Positions 9,337 to 17,863 are shown, counted from the stretch's first letter. The stretch is 64,000 nucleotides of DNA from Pedobacter montanisoli (GCF_022809115.1 NZ_JALGBH010000001.1:992001-1056000); one strand, 5' to 3'. Notes: generated by a model not told the origin, from the letters alone. A program made the numbers and translations.

Positions 9337-10055
9337 ATCAATTTAAGATTGGCAACATTAAGACTATCATCTCAAACGATTTTCGTGGAAGGATAAAGCG
9401 TAAGAGGTTGATCTTCTCTCCCATTCTGTTGATTTTTCTTTTAATGGGTTTTACATCGCCGTCTTATAAAATGGCTAAACTTAAATATAATGGAGGTGGG
9501 GATTGGTATGCCAACCGTACAGCACTTCCTAATCTAATTGAGTTTTGTAATAAGAACCTATCTACTAATTTTTATGTTGCCGAAGATGTGGTAGATGTTG
9601 GAAGCGAAGAGTTATATAATTATTCATTTATTTATATGACCGGACATGGCAATGTGGTTTTTAGTGATGCTGAAGCGCTGAATTTACGCAGATATCTAAT
9701 AGGGGGAGGTTTTCTACATATAGATGATAATTATGGTCTTGATAAATTTATAAGACCTCAGATGAAAAAAGTATTTCCAGAACTAGATTTTGTGGAATTA
9801 CCCCCAAATCATAAAATATATCATCAAAAATTTAAGTTTCCTGGAGGACTACCCAAAATACACGAACACGATAATAAAAGGCCTCAAGGCTTTGCTCTAA
9901 TCTATAAAGGTAGAGTAGTTTGTTATTATACTTATGAGTGCGATCTTGGCAATGGTTGGGAAGACTTTGGTACTTACCCTTCAGATACTCAGGAAACTCG
10001 TTTAAAAGCCTTAAGAATGGGAGCCAACTTAATTCAATACGCATTAACCAATTGA
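9333..10055 (+). CDS. DUF4159-domain protein, membrane-anchored or exported
   Basis: Member of the DUF4159 family, 240 residues, function unknown. A basic N-terminus precedes a hydrophobic stretch at about residues 26-40, a possible signal or anchor. The DUF4159 domain (about 45-238) includes YNGGGDWYANRTALPNL, a YMTGHGNVVFSDAEALNLR segment and the GGFLHIDDNYG segment. The four-base overlap with rsmE supports the start at 9333 despite the long pre-signal region; a later start is possible. The biotin-carrier gene begins one base after the stop. Confidence 0.78.
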   Translation: MNQFKIGNIKTIISNDFRGRIKRKRLIFSPILLIFLLMGFTSPSYKMAKLKYNGGGDWYANRTALPNLIEFCNKNLSTNFYVAEDVVDVGSEELYNYSFIYMTGHGNVVFSDAEALNLRRYLIGGGFLHIDDNYGLDKFIRPQMKKVFPELDFVELPPNHKIYHQKFKFPGGLPKIHEHDNKRPQGFALIYKGRVVCYYTYECDLGNGWEDFGTYPSDTQETRLKALRMGANLIQYALTN

Positions 10056-10056
10056 T

Positions 10057-10557
10057 ATGAACCAGGTAAAAGTAAACGGTAATTTTAATTACGATATTTC
10101 AATAAATAATAAAGAGATCATAGTGGGCAATGAGGCCATTGATATAGACCAGATTAAGGTAAATGATTATGTAACCCATCTCCTTCATAACAACAAATCA
10201 TATACCGTAGAGGTTATTGCATTAAATAAAGAAGAGAAAGAAGCTACGGTAAAGGTTAACAATAATATTTACCAAGTTGCTGTTAAAGATCAGTATGATC
10301 AGTTGTTAAAACAATTAGGTCTGGAAAATCTGACTTCAAATAAAGTTTCTCAAATTAAGGCTCCTATGCCCGGATTGGTTCTAAATGTACTGGTACAGGC
10401 AGGAGAAGAGGTTAAAAAAGGAGATAGTCTTTTGGTACTTGAAGCCATGAAAATGGAGAACATGATTAAATCACCAACAGATGGGGTCATAAAAAAGATA
10501 GAAGTTAAGCAAGGCGATAAAGTAGAAAAGAACGAATTGCTGATCAGTTTTAGCTAA
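10057..10557 (+). CDS. Biotin carboxyl carrier protein-like (biotinyl-lipoyl attachment domain)
   Basis: A 166-residue protein with a C-terminal biotinyl domain (about 98-166) carrying the biotinylation motif EAMKMEN; the modified Lys is at position 132. The hairpin partners APMPGLV and GVIKKIEVKQGDKVEK are also present. The N-terminal ~95 residues resemble the lead-in of acyl-CoA carboxylase carrier subunits. The motif implies a carboxyl-carrying role in an acetyl-, propionyl- or similar acyl-CoA carboxylase. No biotin carboxylase or carboxyltransferase gene is adjacent, so its partners must be encoded elsewhere. It follows the DUF4159 gene almost without a gap. Confidence 0.85.
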   Translation: MNQVKVNGNFNYDISINNKEIIVGNEAIDIDQIKVNDYVTHLLHNNKSYTVEVIALNKEEKEATVKVNNNIYQVAVKDQYDQLLKQLGLENLTSNKVSQIKAPMPGLVLNVLVQAGEEVKKGDSLLVLEAMKMENMIKSPTDGVIKKIEVKQGDKVEKNELLISFS

Positions 10558-10657
10558 AAATCGACCTCTGCTGCTATTTATAGTTTATAAAAGGTTTTAA
10601 GCAAATGAGCATAGATAAGTATCCCTAACTCATGTTAAAATATTTCATTACAAAGCA

Positions 10658-10693
10658 AAAAACTCCCGTAAAGCCTATTTACGGGAGTTTTTT
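10658..10693. terminator. Bidirectional intrinsic terminator between the carrier-protein gene and gldJ
   Basis: A hairpin with arms AACTCCCGTAAA and TTTACGGGAGTT around a 6-base loop is flanked by A-rich and T-rich tracts on both sides. It can therefore end transcription of the plus-strand carrier-protein operon and the minus-strand gldJ gene, which converge here. Confidence 0.88.
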
Positions 10694-10716
10694 TATGTTG
10701 TTGAGCAAATTGCTTA

Positions 10717-12264
10717 CTATTTAGATTTAAATGCTTTAGCTGGAGCAACTTTAAACTGAGGTTTACCTGCAGGTTTTACTTCTGATGCACCCAACATGGT
10801 CATCGCACAACGGAAACCGATATCAGCTGTAGATTCTGTTTGTTGCATATATCTTCTTGAGGCAGGGTTTAGCCAGATCGCCTGATCATCCCATGAACCG
10901 CCTTTGTAAACCCTTGATTTATCATTAATCAATGTCAATACCTCACCGTTACTTAATTTAGCCTCTGGATCTCTGTAACCGCGTTGATCAGGATTGTAAG
11001 TACCTCCCGGAACGCTGTCTTGCAGAAGTTGCGACCAAGTTTGTTTAACTCCAGAAATAGCGGGTTTCATTACAGGCATGCCATGCTTGTCTTTTGCTAG
11101 TGTGCCAGTATTTGCATCTCTTTCCTTATTCTGGTATTCATTACCCCTGTAAGGATTTAAACCTTCTGTTGCCTGGAATGTTTTTGAACGGTATACATCG
11201 GCTACCCATTCGTTTACGTTTCCAGCCATGTTGTATAGGCCAAAATCATTAGGAGTAAAACTTCTTACAGGCATGGTTAAACTACCTTTATCATTTAATG
11301 AACCGCCAACACCCATATAATCTCCTTTACCTCGTTTAAAGTTGGCCAGAATCATACCACGGGTTTGTTTTTTAGGAGAGACAATGCCCATTCCGTTCCA
11401 CGGGTATATTTTTTTCTGGTTGATGTTTGAATACTTGGTATTACCAATTAAACCTAATGCAGCATATTCCCACTCGGCTTCTGTAGGTAAACGGTAAGGT
11501 TGTAAAATTACACCATCTTCGAGACGCACAGGTCTGCGGTTACCTTTACCTGGTTTATTCAGGTCTTGAGGAGCTTTTTTGCCCACATCTTTGATCTGAC
11601 CATTAAGGTATATTTCTGTGTTAAAAGGTTCTCCGTTTGTTTTTGGAGCTGCATTAGCGGCACTAGGCTTATTCAGATCTTTAAACGTAGTCATGTAGCC
11701 TTTATCTCTCAACAATAACTCATTTACCCGGTCAGTTCTCCAGTCACAATAATCATTGGCTTGTTCCCAACTTACCCCAACAACAGGATAATCCTGATAA
11801 GCAGGATGTCTTAAGTAATTGTTAACGTAAGGCTCGTTAAAGGATAAAGGCCTTCTCCAAACTAAAGTATCGGGTAAAGCAGTATAGTAATATTCTTTGT
11901 CCTGAGGGAAATTTGTTTTAATCCAATGTAAATACTCAAGCCAGTCAGTGTTAGAAACTTCAGTTTCATCCATGTAGAAAGAGCTTACGGTAACTTGTCT
12001 TTTGTAATTATAGTCACCTATATCCTGACCAGGTACATCAACAGCACTTCCGCCCATGATAAATTCACCACCCTCAATTTCCACTAAACCCGGACCCGGC
12101 CCGCGTTTATACTTTTTGTTAACCTCAAAACCGCCATTCTCACGCTTGTTATAGGCATAACCGGTTTTGCTCGACACATTGCCGCCTTTTTTCCCTGATC
12201 CACACGAAGCAAGCAGACCTACACTAAGAAATGCAGATAATGTGTATAAGTATAGTTTGTTCAT
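10717..12264 (-). CDS. gldJ: Type IX secretion/gliding lipoprotein GldJ
   Basis: A 515-residue lipoprotein with a signal peptide and lipobox (VGLLASC, Cys about 21), followed by a formylglycine-generating-enzyme-like (SUMF1) domain. Seen here: the opening VEIEGGEFIMGG, MDETEVSN, YRLPTEAEWEYAALG, NDFGLYNMAGNVNEWVADVYR and the closing VYKGGSWDD / GFRCAM. The YNKRENGGFEVN lead-in and the PDTLVWRRPL and NYLRHPAYQDYPVVGVSW segments are close to Flavobacterium GldJ as remembered. GldJ is a periplasm-facing outer-membrane lipoprotein associated with the GldK/GldN ring. Divergent neighbour porV supports a type IX role. GldK, a related family, is the main alternative. Confidence 0.85.
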   Translation of the reverse strand: MNKLYLYTLSAFLSVGLLASCGSGKKGGNVSSKTGYAYNKRENGGFEVNKKYKRGPGPGLVEIEGGEFIMGGSAVDVPGQDIGDYNYKRQVTVSSFYMDETEVSNTDWLEYLHWIKTNFPQDKEYYYTALPDTLVWRRPLSFNEPYVNNYLRHPAYQDYPVVGVSWEQANDYCDWRTDRVNELLLRDKGYMTTFKDLNKPSAANAAPKTNGEPFNTEIYLNGQIKDVGKKAPQDLNKPGKGNRRPVRLEDGVILQPYRLPTEAEWEYAALGLIGNTKYSNINQKKIYPWNGMGIVSPKKQTRGMILANFKRGKGDYMGVGGSLNDKGSLTMPVRSFTPNDFGLYNMAGNVNEWVADVYRSKTFQATEGLNPYRGNEYQNKERDANTGTLAKDKHGMPVMKPAISGVKQTWSQLLQDSVPGGTYNPDQRGYRDPEAKLSNGEVLTLINDKSRVYKGGSWDDQAIWLNPASRRYMQQTESTADIGFRCAMTMLGASEVKPAGKPQFKVAPAKAFKSK

Positions 12265-12629
12265 AAATTTCTACAAATTGGCTTTCGAAGTTAAAATTAC
12301 ACAAAAAAGAAACAGAGACAAAAAAGTTTTTGCTTAAATATTTTAAATGAGGTAATAAGGATGGTTTTTTGCTCATTCAAAGACAGTTTTGTAGTTTAAA
12401 CAAGCATAGCGTTTTATAGCATTATGATGTGTTTTAACCGGGATTAAGCAGGCTTTGGGTTTGTAGAATTTTTTACTCATAAATATTCCCGACGTATATA
12501 TTTTAATGGGCATATATTATTGTCTTTTCCTTTTCGTTATAGTTGTGTTGCAATAAATAGTTAAACTGTTAACTTTGAAAAAATTACGTTAAAAACTAAG
12601 ATTGCTTTAAGATTTAACACTCACAAACC
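12265..12629. promoter_or_regulatory. Divergent gldJ-porV intergenic region
   Basis: This AT-rich, 365-bp region holds no convincing coding frame. It contains a clear plus-strand promoter for porV (TTG at 12548-12550 and TAACTTTG at 12570-12577). On the minus strand, TAACTTCG at 12286-12293 is a one-mismatch candidate -7 element for gldJ. No porU or other sortase gene lies between the two genes. Confidence 0.6.
12548..12577 (+). promoter_or_regulatory. porV promoter, Bacteroidota type
   Basis: TTG at 12548-12550 and a perfect TAnnTTTG element (TAACTTTG, 12570-12577) are separated by 19 bases, matching the Bacteroidota -33/-7 consensus. Transcription would start a few bases downstream, leaving a leader of about 48 bases before the porV ATG at 12630. 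Confidence 0.75.
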
Positions 12630-13793
12630 ATGAATTTAAAAAATGGCGGGGCTCTACTTTTCTCGATAATTCTAAGCTGTATTACCCTTATACAAGCTAA
12701 GGCTCAAAATACGGATGGAAGTCGGACAAATAACGTAATGACAGGTGTTCCATTCTTGTTAATTACACCCGATGCAAGAGCCGGAGCCATGGGAGAAACC
12801 GGAGTTGCAGTTTTGCCAGATGCAAATGCAATGAGTATTAATCCATCTAAACTGGCTTTTCTGGAAAAGCCTTATGGAGCTTCTCTCTCATACAGCCCAT
12901 GGTTAAAAAGTCTTGTGCCAGATATTAATTTAGCTTATCTAAGTGGTTACTACCGAGCCGATGATCGTACTACCATAGGTGCATCGTTAAGATATTTTTC
13001 TTTAGGTAATATTCCTTTGGTTGATGAAAACAGAAATGAACAGGGAATGTTTAATCCTAATGAATTTGCCATTGATGGAACTTTTGCCAGAAAATTTGGC
13101 GAAGAATTTTCATTAGGAACTACTGCAAGGTTCATTTATTCGAATTTAACATCTGGTCAGATTTCGGGGGGGCAACAAAAACCAGGGACTGCATTTGCGG
13201 TTGATGTATCGGGCTTTTTTAAAAAGCCTACCATTGTGTTTGGTAAAGATGCTATTCTTTCAGCCGGAATTAACCTTTCTAACATCGGTACTAAAGTAAA
13301 TTATTCAGACGCGGCAGATAAACCTTTTCTGCCTGCTAATTTTAAACTTGGCGGAGCTTCTACTTTTATATTGGATGATTATAATCAGATTACTATTGGT
13401 TTGGATTTTAATAAACTGATGGTTCCTACGCAGCCTATAAGAGATAACAATGGAAATATTATAGCGGGTAAAGATCCGGATGTCTCAGTGCCTGCGGGTA
13501 TATTTCAATCATTTACAGATGCTCCGGGAGGTTTTAGTGAGGAACTGAAAGAAATTAGTATCTCTACAGGTATTGAATACTGGTATAACCAGCAGTTTGC
13601 TGTAAGAGGTGGATATTTTTATGAGTCGCCGCAAAAAGGCGACAGAAGATACCTTACTTTAGGGGCAGGTCTAAAGTATAATGTTTTTAATATCGATTTT
13701 GCTTATCTGGTAGGCAGCCCTCAGAAAAACCCTTTGGCCAATACATTACGTTTTACACTTATATTTAATTTCGACCGCGAAACAAAAAAATGA
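12630..13793 (+). CDS. porV: Type IX secretion outer-membrane protein PorV
   Basis: A 387-residue outer-membrane beta-barrel protein of the PorV/LptO family. An N-terminal signal peptide ends around the KAQ of residues 24-26. The conserved opening TGVPFLLITPDARAGAMGETGVA, followed by SINPSKLAF, is the family hallmark, and many alternating strands fill the rest to the C-terminal FTLIFNF barrel strand. In type IX secretion PorV receives cargo and shuttles it to the attachment complex. It is divergent from gldJ; the ispF start overlaps its stop by four bases (ATGA). Confidence 0.9.
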   Translation: MNLKNGGALLFSIILSCITLIQAKAQNTDGSRTNNVMTGVPFLLITPDARAGAMGETGVAVLPDANAMSINPSKLAFLEKPYGASLSYSPWLKSLVPDINLAYLSGYYRADDRTTIGASLRYFSLGNIPLVDENRNEQGMFNPNEFAIDGTFARKFGEEFSLGTTARFIYSNLTSGQISGGQQKPGTAFAVDVSGFFKKPTIVFGKDAILSAGINLSNIGTKVNYSDAADKPFLPANFKLGGASTFILDDYNQITIGLDFNKLMVPTQPIRDNNGNIIAGKDPDVSVPAGIFQSFTDAPGGFSEELKEISISTGIEYWYNQQFAVRGGYFYESPQKGDRRYLTLGAGLKYNVFNIDFAYLVGSPQKNPLANTLRFTLIFNFDRETKK

Positions 13794-14269
13794 AAATCAA
13801 AGTAGGTTTTGGTTTTGATGTTCACCAATTAAAAGAAAATCATCCATTCATAGTAGGAGGCGTAAATTTAGAGCATTATAAAGGTGCTTTTGGCCATTCT
13901 GATGCAGATGTGCTTTTACATGCCATTTGTGATGCACTTTTAGGTGCCGCCAATCTCAGAGATATTGGCTTCCATTTTAAAAATACAGATGAAAGATGGA
14001 AAGGAATAAGCAGCCTGATTTTATTGGAAGAAGTGGCTAAGCTTTTAAAAGAAAAGAATTACGAAATAGGAAATATAGATGCCATGCTTTGCATAGAGGC
14101 ACCGAAGATTAATCCACATATACCTCAGATGCAGGAAAACATTGCCAAAGCCGCAGGAATTTCTACAGATGAGATTTCTATCAAAGCTACAACTAACGAG
14201 CAGATGGGTTTTATTGGCAGAGAAGAAGGCGTAGTTGCTTATGCGGTTTGTTTAATACAGAAGATTTAG
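13790..14269 (+). CDS. ispF: 2-C-methyl-D-erythritol 2,4-cyclodiphosphate synthase
   Basis: Fifth enzyme of the MEP isoprenoid pathway; it cyclises the CDP-methylerythritol 2-phosphate intermediate and releases CMP. The 159-residue length is standard. Motifs seen: GFGFDVHQL at the N-terminus, with metal-binding Asp and His; GHSDADVLLHAICDALLGAANLRDIGFHF, with the second His and zinc ligands; and ATTNEQMGFIGREEGVVAYAV near the C-terminus. The ATGA overlap with porV implies coupled translation of a housekeeping enzyme behind a secretion protein. Confidence 0.96.
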   Translation: MKIKVGFGFDVHQLKENHPFIVGGVNLEHYKGAFGHSDADVLLHAICDALLGAANLRDIGFHFKNTDERWKGISSLILLEEVAKLLKEKNYEIGNIDAMLCIEAPKINPHIPQMQENIAKAAGISTDEISIKATTNEQMGFIGREEGVVAYAVCLIQKI

Positions 14270-14271
14270 CA

Positions 14272-14310
14272 AATAAACGGGTAGCTGATTAACTCAACTA
14301 CCCGTTTATT
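14272..14310. terminator. Bidirectional terminator between ispF and the pirin gene
   Basis: Arms AATAAACGGGTAG (from 14272) and CTACCCGTTTATT (14298-14310) form a 13-bp hairpin around a 13-base loop. It lies just after ispF and ends about 20 bases from the stop of the convergent pirin gene, so it probably serves both transcripts. Confidence 0.8.
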
Positions 14311-14329
14311 AAATGATTATTTACTGCTA

Positions 14330-15205
14330 TTACTCTTCTAAATACCCGAATTTGCCATTGTTATAGTCGTTAATTGCCTGTTCTATTTCTTCCGGTTTAT
14401 TCATTAAAAACGGTCCGTATGCGGCTATAGGTTCATTGATGGGTTCCCCACTTAAAACTAAGATTACGGCATCAGCACTGGCTTCTATCTCGATCAGTTC
14501 GCCTTCATTTTCAAAATAAACCAATTGGTTAGTTTCGGCTTTTTTATTGTGATTAACCGTAATGCTCCCTTCTATTACAAGTAAAGCGGTATGATAGCCT
14601 GCAGGTAAGGGAAACTCTATCTTACTGTTATTTTTAAGATGCAGGTTATACATCTCAATAGGACTAAAAGTATCTGCGCTCCCTTTTATACCTTTAAAGT
14701 TTCCGGCAATTATGTCTGCATAACTACCCTTATCATCAAAATCATAGCGGGCAATTTTATCTTTTTGCAAAGTCTGGTATTTAGGTTTGCTCATTTTGAA
14801 TTTAGCGGGAAGATTAACCCAAAGTTGTACCATTTGAAAAGGGCCACCTGTTTTTGTGAAATTCTCTTCATGGTATTCTTTATGTAATATGCCGCTGGCG
14901 GCAGTCATCCATTGTATATCTCCCGGAAATATTGTTCCGCTATTGCCTGCACTATCATGATGAGAAACAGCCCCTTGGTATGCAATGGTAACGGTTTCAA
15001 AGCCACGATGAGGGTGTACGCCTACACCCCGTGGTGTATTTCTGGGAGAGAAATCGATTTTGGCATTGTAATCAAGCAAAAAGAATGGATCCATTTTAAT
15101 TTTATACCCACCCGGGAAAAAATTATGTACTCTAAATCCATCACCTACCATATGAGGTGCAGGTGGGTTTAAGATCCCTGCAACCTGTTTTACATTTGCT
15201 TGCAT
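14330..15205 (-). CDS. Pirin-family protein
   Basis: A 291-residue bicupin of the pirin family. The N-terminal cupin (about 20-150) contains GVGVHPHRGFETVTIAYQGAV with the metal-binding His pair, followed by GDIQWMTAASGILHKEYHEE with further His/Glu ligands. The C-terminal cupin (about 175-285) carries the family's GEPINEPIAAYGPFLMN segment. Bacterial pirins are iron-binding proteins; some have quercetinase activity or regulatory roles, and the role here is unknown. It lies 32 bp downstream of the yceI-like gene on the same strand, so co-transcription is likely. Confidence 0.88.
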   Translation of the reverse strand: MQANVKQVAGILNPPAPHMVGDGFRVHNFFPGGYKIKMDPFFLLDYNAKIDFSPRNTPRGVGVHPHRGFETVTIAYQGAVSHHDSAGNSGTIFPGDIQWMTAASGILHKEYHEENFTKTGGPFQMVQLWVNLPAKFKMSKPKYQTLQKDKIARYDFDDKGSYADIIAGNFKGIKGSADTFSPIEMYNLHLKNNSKIEFPLPAGYHTALLVIEGSITVNHNKKAETNQLVYFENEGELIEIEASADAVILVLSGEPINEPIAAYGPFLMNKPEEIEQAINDYNNGKFGYLEE

Positions 15206-15237
15206 GATTGTTTTCTCCTTTATTTAATTTAATGTGA

Positions 15238-15768
15238 TTAGGCTTGTTTTACAAATTGTAGCTCACCTAATATTTTTACCTCGTCGCTAACCATTACTCC
15301 ACCTGTTTCAAGGGCAGCGTTCCAGGTTAAGCCAAAGTCGCCACGATTAATTTTTCCGTTTATGGTAAAACCTGCTTTGGTGTTACCCCAAGGATCTGTG
15401 TTTACACCGCCTAATTCAGCTTTTAGTTTTACTTCTTTAGTGGTGCCTTTGATGGTTAAATCTCCGGTTACTACAAAATCGTCATCATCTTTTGTAACGC
15501 TGGTTGATTTAAATGTCATTTCAGGATATTTCTCTACATCAAAAAAGTCTCCGCTTTTTAAATGGTTATCACGATCCTGGTTGCGGGTATCAATGCTTGA
15601 CATATCCGCTTTAAAATCTACCTGTATATTTTCAAAGTTTTCGTCATCTGAAATTAAATCAGCTGAAAAAGATTTAAAATCACCGGTTACGGTAGAAATC
15701 ATTAAGTGTTTTACTTTGAACTGTAGTTCACTGTGAGATGGGTCTAAAGACCATTTTATTGTTGCCAT
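15238..15768 (-). CDS. YceI-family protein
   Basis: A 176-residue YceI-like lipocalin-fold protein. The N-terminal segment WSLDPSHSELQFKVKHLMIS is the family signature, and the C-terminal segment KAGFTINGKINRGDFGLTW is also typical. Unlike E. coli YceI, no signal peptide is visible, so this copy is probably cytoplasmic. Family members bind isoprenoid-like lipids. It is transcribed toward the pirin gene and has its own likely promoter upstream (15808-15815). Confidence 0.9.
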   Translation of the reverse strand: MATIKWSLDPSHSELQFKVKHLMISTVTGDFKSFSADLISDDENFENIQVDFKADMSSIDTRNQDRDNHLKSGDFFDVEKYPEMTFKSTSVTKDDDDFVVTGDLTIKGTTKEVKLKAELGGVNTDPWGNTKAGFTINGKINRGDFGLTWNAALETGGVMVSDEVKILGELQFVKQA

Positions 15769-15807
15769 AATTTTATGTTTTTTAATTCTTATTTAAATTT
15801 TATAACA

Positions 15808-15815
15808 CAAAATTA
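15808..15815 (-). promoter_or_regulatory. -7 element upstream of the yceI-like gene
   Basis: The minus strand reads TAATTTTG here, an exact TAnnTTTG match, with a TTTC about 18 bases further upstream in the -33 position. It lies 40 bases before the yceI-like ATG. This suggests the yceI-pirin pair is transcribed separately from the upstream regulator gene. Confidence 0.55.
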
Positions 15816-15863
15816 CGGCAGCAGTTTTAGTTAGAAATTGATTTATGTTAAGAAATGAGATTA

Positions 15864-16457
15864 TTAATCTTTTTTGAAATGTTTATGAGCCAGATCTTTA
15901 CGTACGCGACTTAAAGATTCGGGCGTAACGCCTAAATAAGATGCGATCATCCATTGCGGTACTCGTAATGTAAGATTAGGATAAAGCTTAATAAAATCTA
16001 AATACCTTTCTTCTGCGGTGGCACCTAAAAGCATATTTATTCTTTTTTGCATAAAACGTATAGAGTTATGCAGCATCAAAATGTTAAGCTCTAAAATTTG
16101 AGGAACAATATTTTTGATGTCACTAAAAAAATCTTTGGGAACAATTAATACTTCGGTTTGCTCAATGGCATCAATAAATAACTGTGAAGGTTCATTAAAG
16201 ATAGAACTGTCACGATCAGAGATTACCCAGTTTTCAGGAGCAAACTGTATTATATGTTCTTTACCTTTTTCGTCTATGGTGAAACTCCGTAACAAACCGC
16301 TGTTTACAAAATAATTATCTGAACGCAGATCGCCAGGGCTTAAAATAACCTGCCCTTTCTTAAAAGTCTTGGTATTAAGGCATGATGTGGCTTCTACAGC
16401 TTGTTCATCAGTAAGCTGTAAGCGTGATTTTAGATATAATTGAAAATGCTCAAGCAC
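15864..16457 (-). CDS. Crp/Fnr-family transcriptional regulator
   Basis: A 197-residue regulator. The cyclic-nucleotide-binding-like barrel (about 20-110) includes FKKGQVILSPGDLRSDNYFVNSG-type strands, and the C-terminal region has a helix-turn-helix (about 160-190; PQWMIASYLGVTPESLSRVRKDL). No cluster of Cys that could hold an Fe-S centre is seen, so it is unlike classic FNR. The start is a GTG at 16457, four bases after the stop of the small Cys-rich membrane protein gene; no nearby ATG gives a complete N-terminus. Ligand and targets are unknown; yceI and pirin lie downstream. Confidence 0.87.
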   Translation of the reverse strand: MLEHFQLYLKSRLQLTDEQAVEATSCLNTKTFKKGQVILSPGDLRSDNYFVNSGLLRSFTIDEKGKEHIIQFAPENWVISDRDSSIFNEPSQLFIDAIEQTEVLIVPKDFFSDIKNIVPQILELNILMLHNSIRFMQKRINMLLGATAEERYLDFIKLYPNLTLRVPQWMIASYLGVTPESLSRVRKDLAHKHFKKD

Positions 16458-16461
16458 CTGT

Positions 16462-16620
16462 TTATTCTTTTGGAGTTATTTTAGAAAAATCTGCACTGCA
16501 TTTACCACAACCCGAAGCACAGGAGCCTTTTTTAGGTGCTACTGATCTGTAGATAATTCTGCCTACATACCATAGTGCTCCTAAAAAGAGCATTACCATA
16601 ATGACAAATTGTATATCCAT
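16462..16620 (-). CDS. Small Cys-rich membrane protein, FeoB-associated type
   Basis: A 52-residue product with an N-terminal transmembrane helix (about 3-20, MDIQFVIMVMLFLGALWYVG), a basic stretch, then a Cys motif CASGCGKC (C-x3-C-x2-C, about residues 34-41) and a charged tail. This matches the layout of the FeoB-associated Cys-rich membrane protein family, which usually sits beside feoAB. No feoA or feoB is nearby. It ends four bases before the GTG start of the Crp/Fnr gene, so the two form an operon. The short length lowers certainty, but the frame, ATG and motif agree. Confidence 0.75.
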   Translation of the reverse strand: MDIQFVIMVMLFLGALWYVGRIIYRSVAPKKGSCASGCGKCSADFSKITPKE

Positions 16621-16669
16621 TTTACAAAAATAGCATTCTTAAAATCACAGGGCTCAGATTTATGTAAAA

Positions 16670-17854
16670 TTAAAGAAATAACCCGGTTGTTCCGCCTACC
16701 CAGTCAAAATCCTTGTTATGACTAACGCCTATCATCTTACCTTTGCTTAAACGGGCTAAATTGATGCAGAGCTGTGGCTCTTCATGATCAGGCCAGATAT
16801 ACATTAGCCTAATTTCTACCTTAACTCCACCATTTGGCGCTTCAACCACGGGGCTATAATTAACTTTACGTTGTAAGATCCAGTTTTCGGGATTCTTAAT
16901 GTTCTTTATATCCTGTTGGGTTACATCAATAATTACACCCGAACCTGCAAAACTAAAAAGCGGTTTTAATACATAATTTTCCAGGTCTGCTGGTAGAAAT
17001 GATACTTTATCAAGAAAAGAGGTTTCGGGTATAAACGGGCTCTTCAAAAAAGGCATGGTATATTTGCTAATGCGATAAAACCAGTTTGGATGTGTTATCC
17101 ATTTTATATCTAGCTCCTCCCTGGGGTCAAATCCTTCTTTAAAAACAGATAAATTATCAGCTACTTCATCAAATATTAAACGGTTATATATTCTTTTCAG
17201 TTGTATTTCTTTTCCTTCTTCAATGTAAAAAAGTGACCTGCCTCTTTTCTTAATATCTGTAATCGACAGGATTTTAATCCCCAGTTTTTGGGCTGTAATG
17301 TAAAAATCAATAGCTGTCTTTTGATGTGGTGCATCTATATCCATAAGAGCCACCTGTGAAGGATCCTCATCTCCAACAATTACTTTTTTAAGCAGGTTGA
17401 AGTAAGAGTGGGTATCAAAATTACCAAAATAAGAAGTTAAAAGTGGATTGAGCTGATAACTGCTGACATATTTTTCAGCTAATAAGGTTTGGAAACCGAA
17501 TAGAGAAGGAAAGCCCTGCATTTCAATAAGCATAGGAAGCAGCTCACCATTCTGGTTCTGATGTATGCCAAAATCCATTACGACAAAATGGGGATGTGCA
17601 TTTTCATTTGGTACAAACCACTTGGCAGGAATAGCTTTATCTGTAAGCTCTTTAAAGTTAGGCTGTTTAATAAAATTTAAAATATCATCGCCTGCTTTGA
17701 TTAGTTTCTGTTTAAGCTCATCAGGAATAAACACAGGTGTTTCAGCTACTCTGAAAGGAATTTTTGGATAACCCACATTTAGGCTGCTCAGAAAGTTTTG
17801 GTATTTCTCTTCCGAAAAATTTCGATTAAATTCTTGCCTCAGCTCCTTTATCAT
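16670..17854 (-). CDS. ATP-grasp-like ligase of unknown substrate
   Basis: A 394-residue cytoplasmic protein without a firm family name. The C-terminal half looks like an ATP-grasp fold: VLKPLFSFAGSGV (Lys297 and a Gly-rich loop at 300-307), WILQRKV, a VEIRLMYIW strand (Glu347, Arg349) and CINLARLSKGK (Asn365). The N-terminal half has NVGYPKIPFRVAETP and VVMDFG...LIEMQGFPSLFGFQ, compatible with a substrate-binding pre-ATP-grasp region. ATP-grasp enzymes join a carboxylate to an amine through an acyl phosphate. It is last in a three-gene run, nine bases after the amidotransferase gene, so it probably acts on that pathway's intermediate. Fold call is moderately sure; substrate unknown. Confidence 0.6.
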   Translation of the reverse strand: MIKELRQEFNRNFSEEKYQNFLSSLNVGYPKIPFRVAETPVFIPDELKQKLIKAGDDILNFIKQPNFKELTDKAIPAKWFVPNENAHPHFVVMDFGIHQNQNGELLPMLIEMQGFPSLFGFQTLLAEKYVSSYQLNPLLTSYFGNFDTHSYFNLLKKVIVGDEDPSQVALMDIDAPHQKTAIDFYITAQKLGIKILSITDIKKRGRSLFYIEEGKEIQLKRIYNRLIFDEVADNLSVFKEGFDPREELDIKWITHPNWFYRISKYTMPFLKSPFIPETSFLDKVSFLPADLENYVLKPLFSFAGSGVIIDVTQQDIKNIKNPENWILQRKVNYSPVVEAPNGGVKVEIRLMYIWPDHEEPQLCINLARLSKGKMIGVSHNKDFDWVGGTTGLFL

Positions 17855-17863
17855 AATATAAAG

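Noticed and set aside
10717..12264. SUMF1/formylglycine-generating enzyme for sulfatase maturation
   Set aside because: It is a lipoprotein with GldJ-type N-terminal features, divergent from porV, and no sulfatase gene is adjacent.
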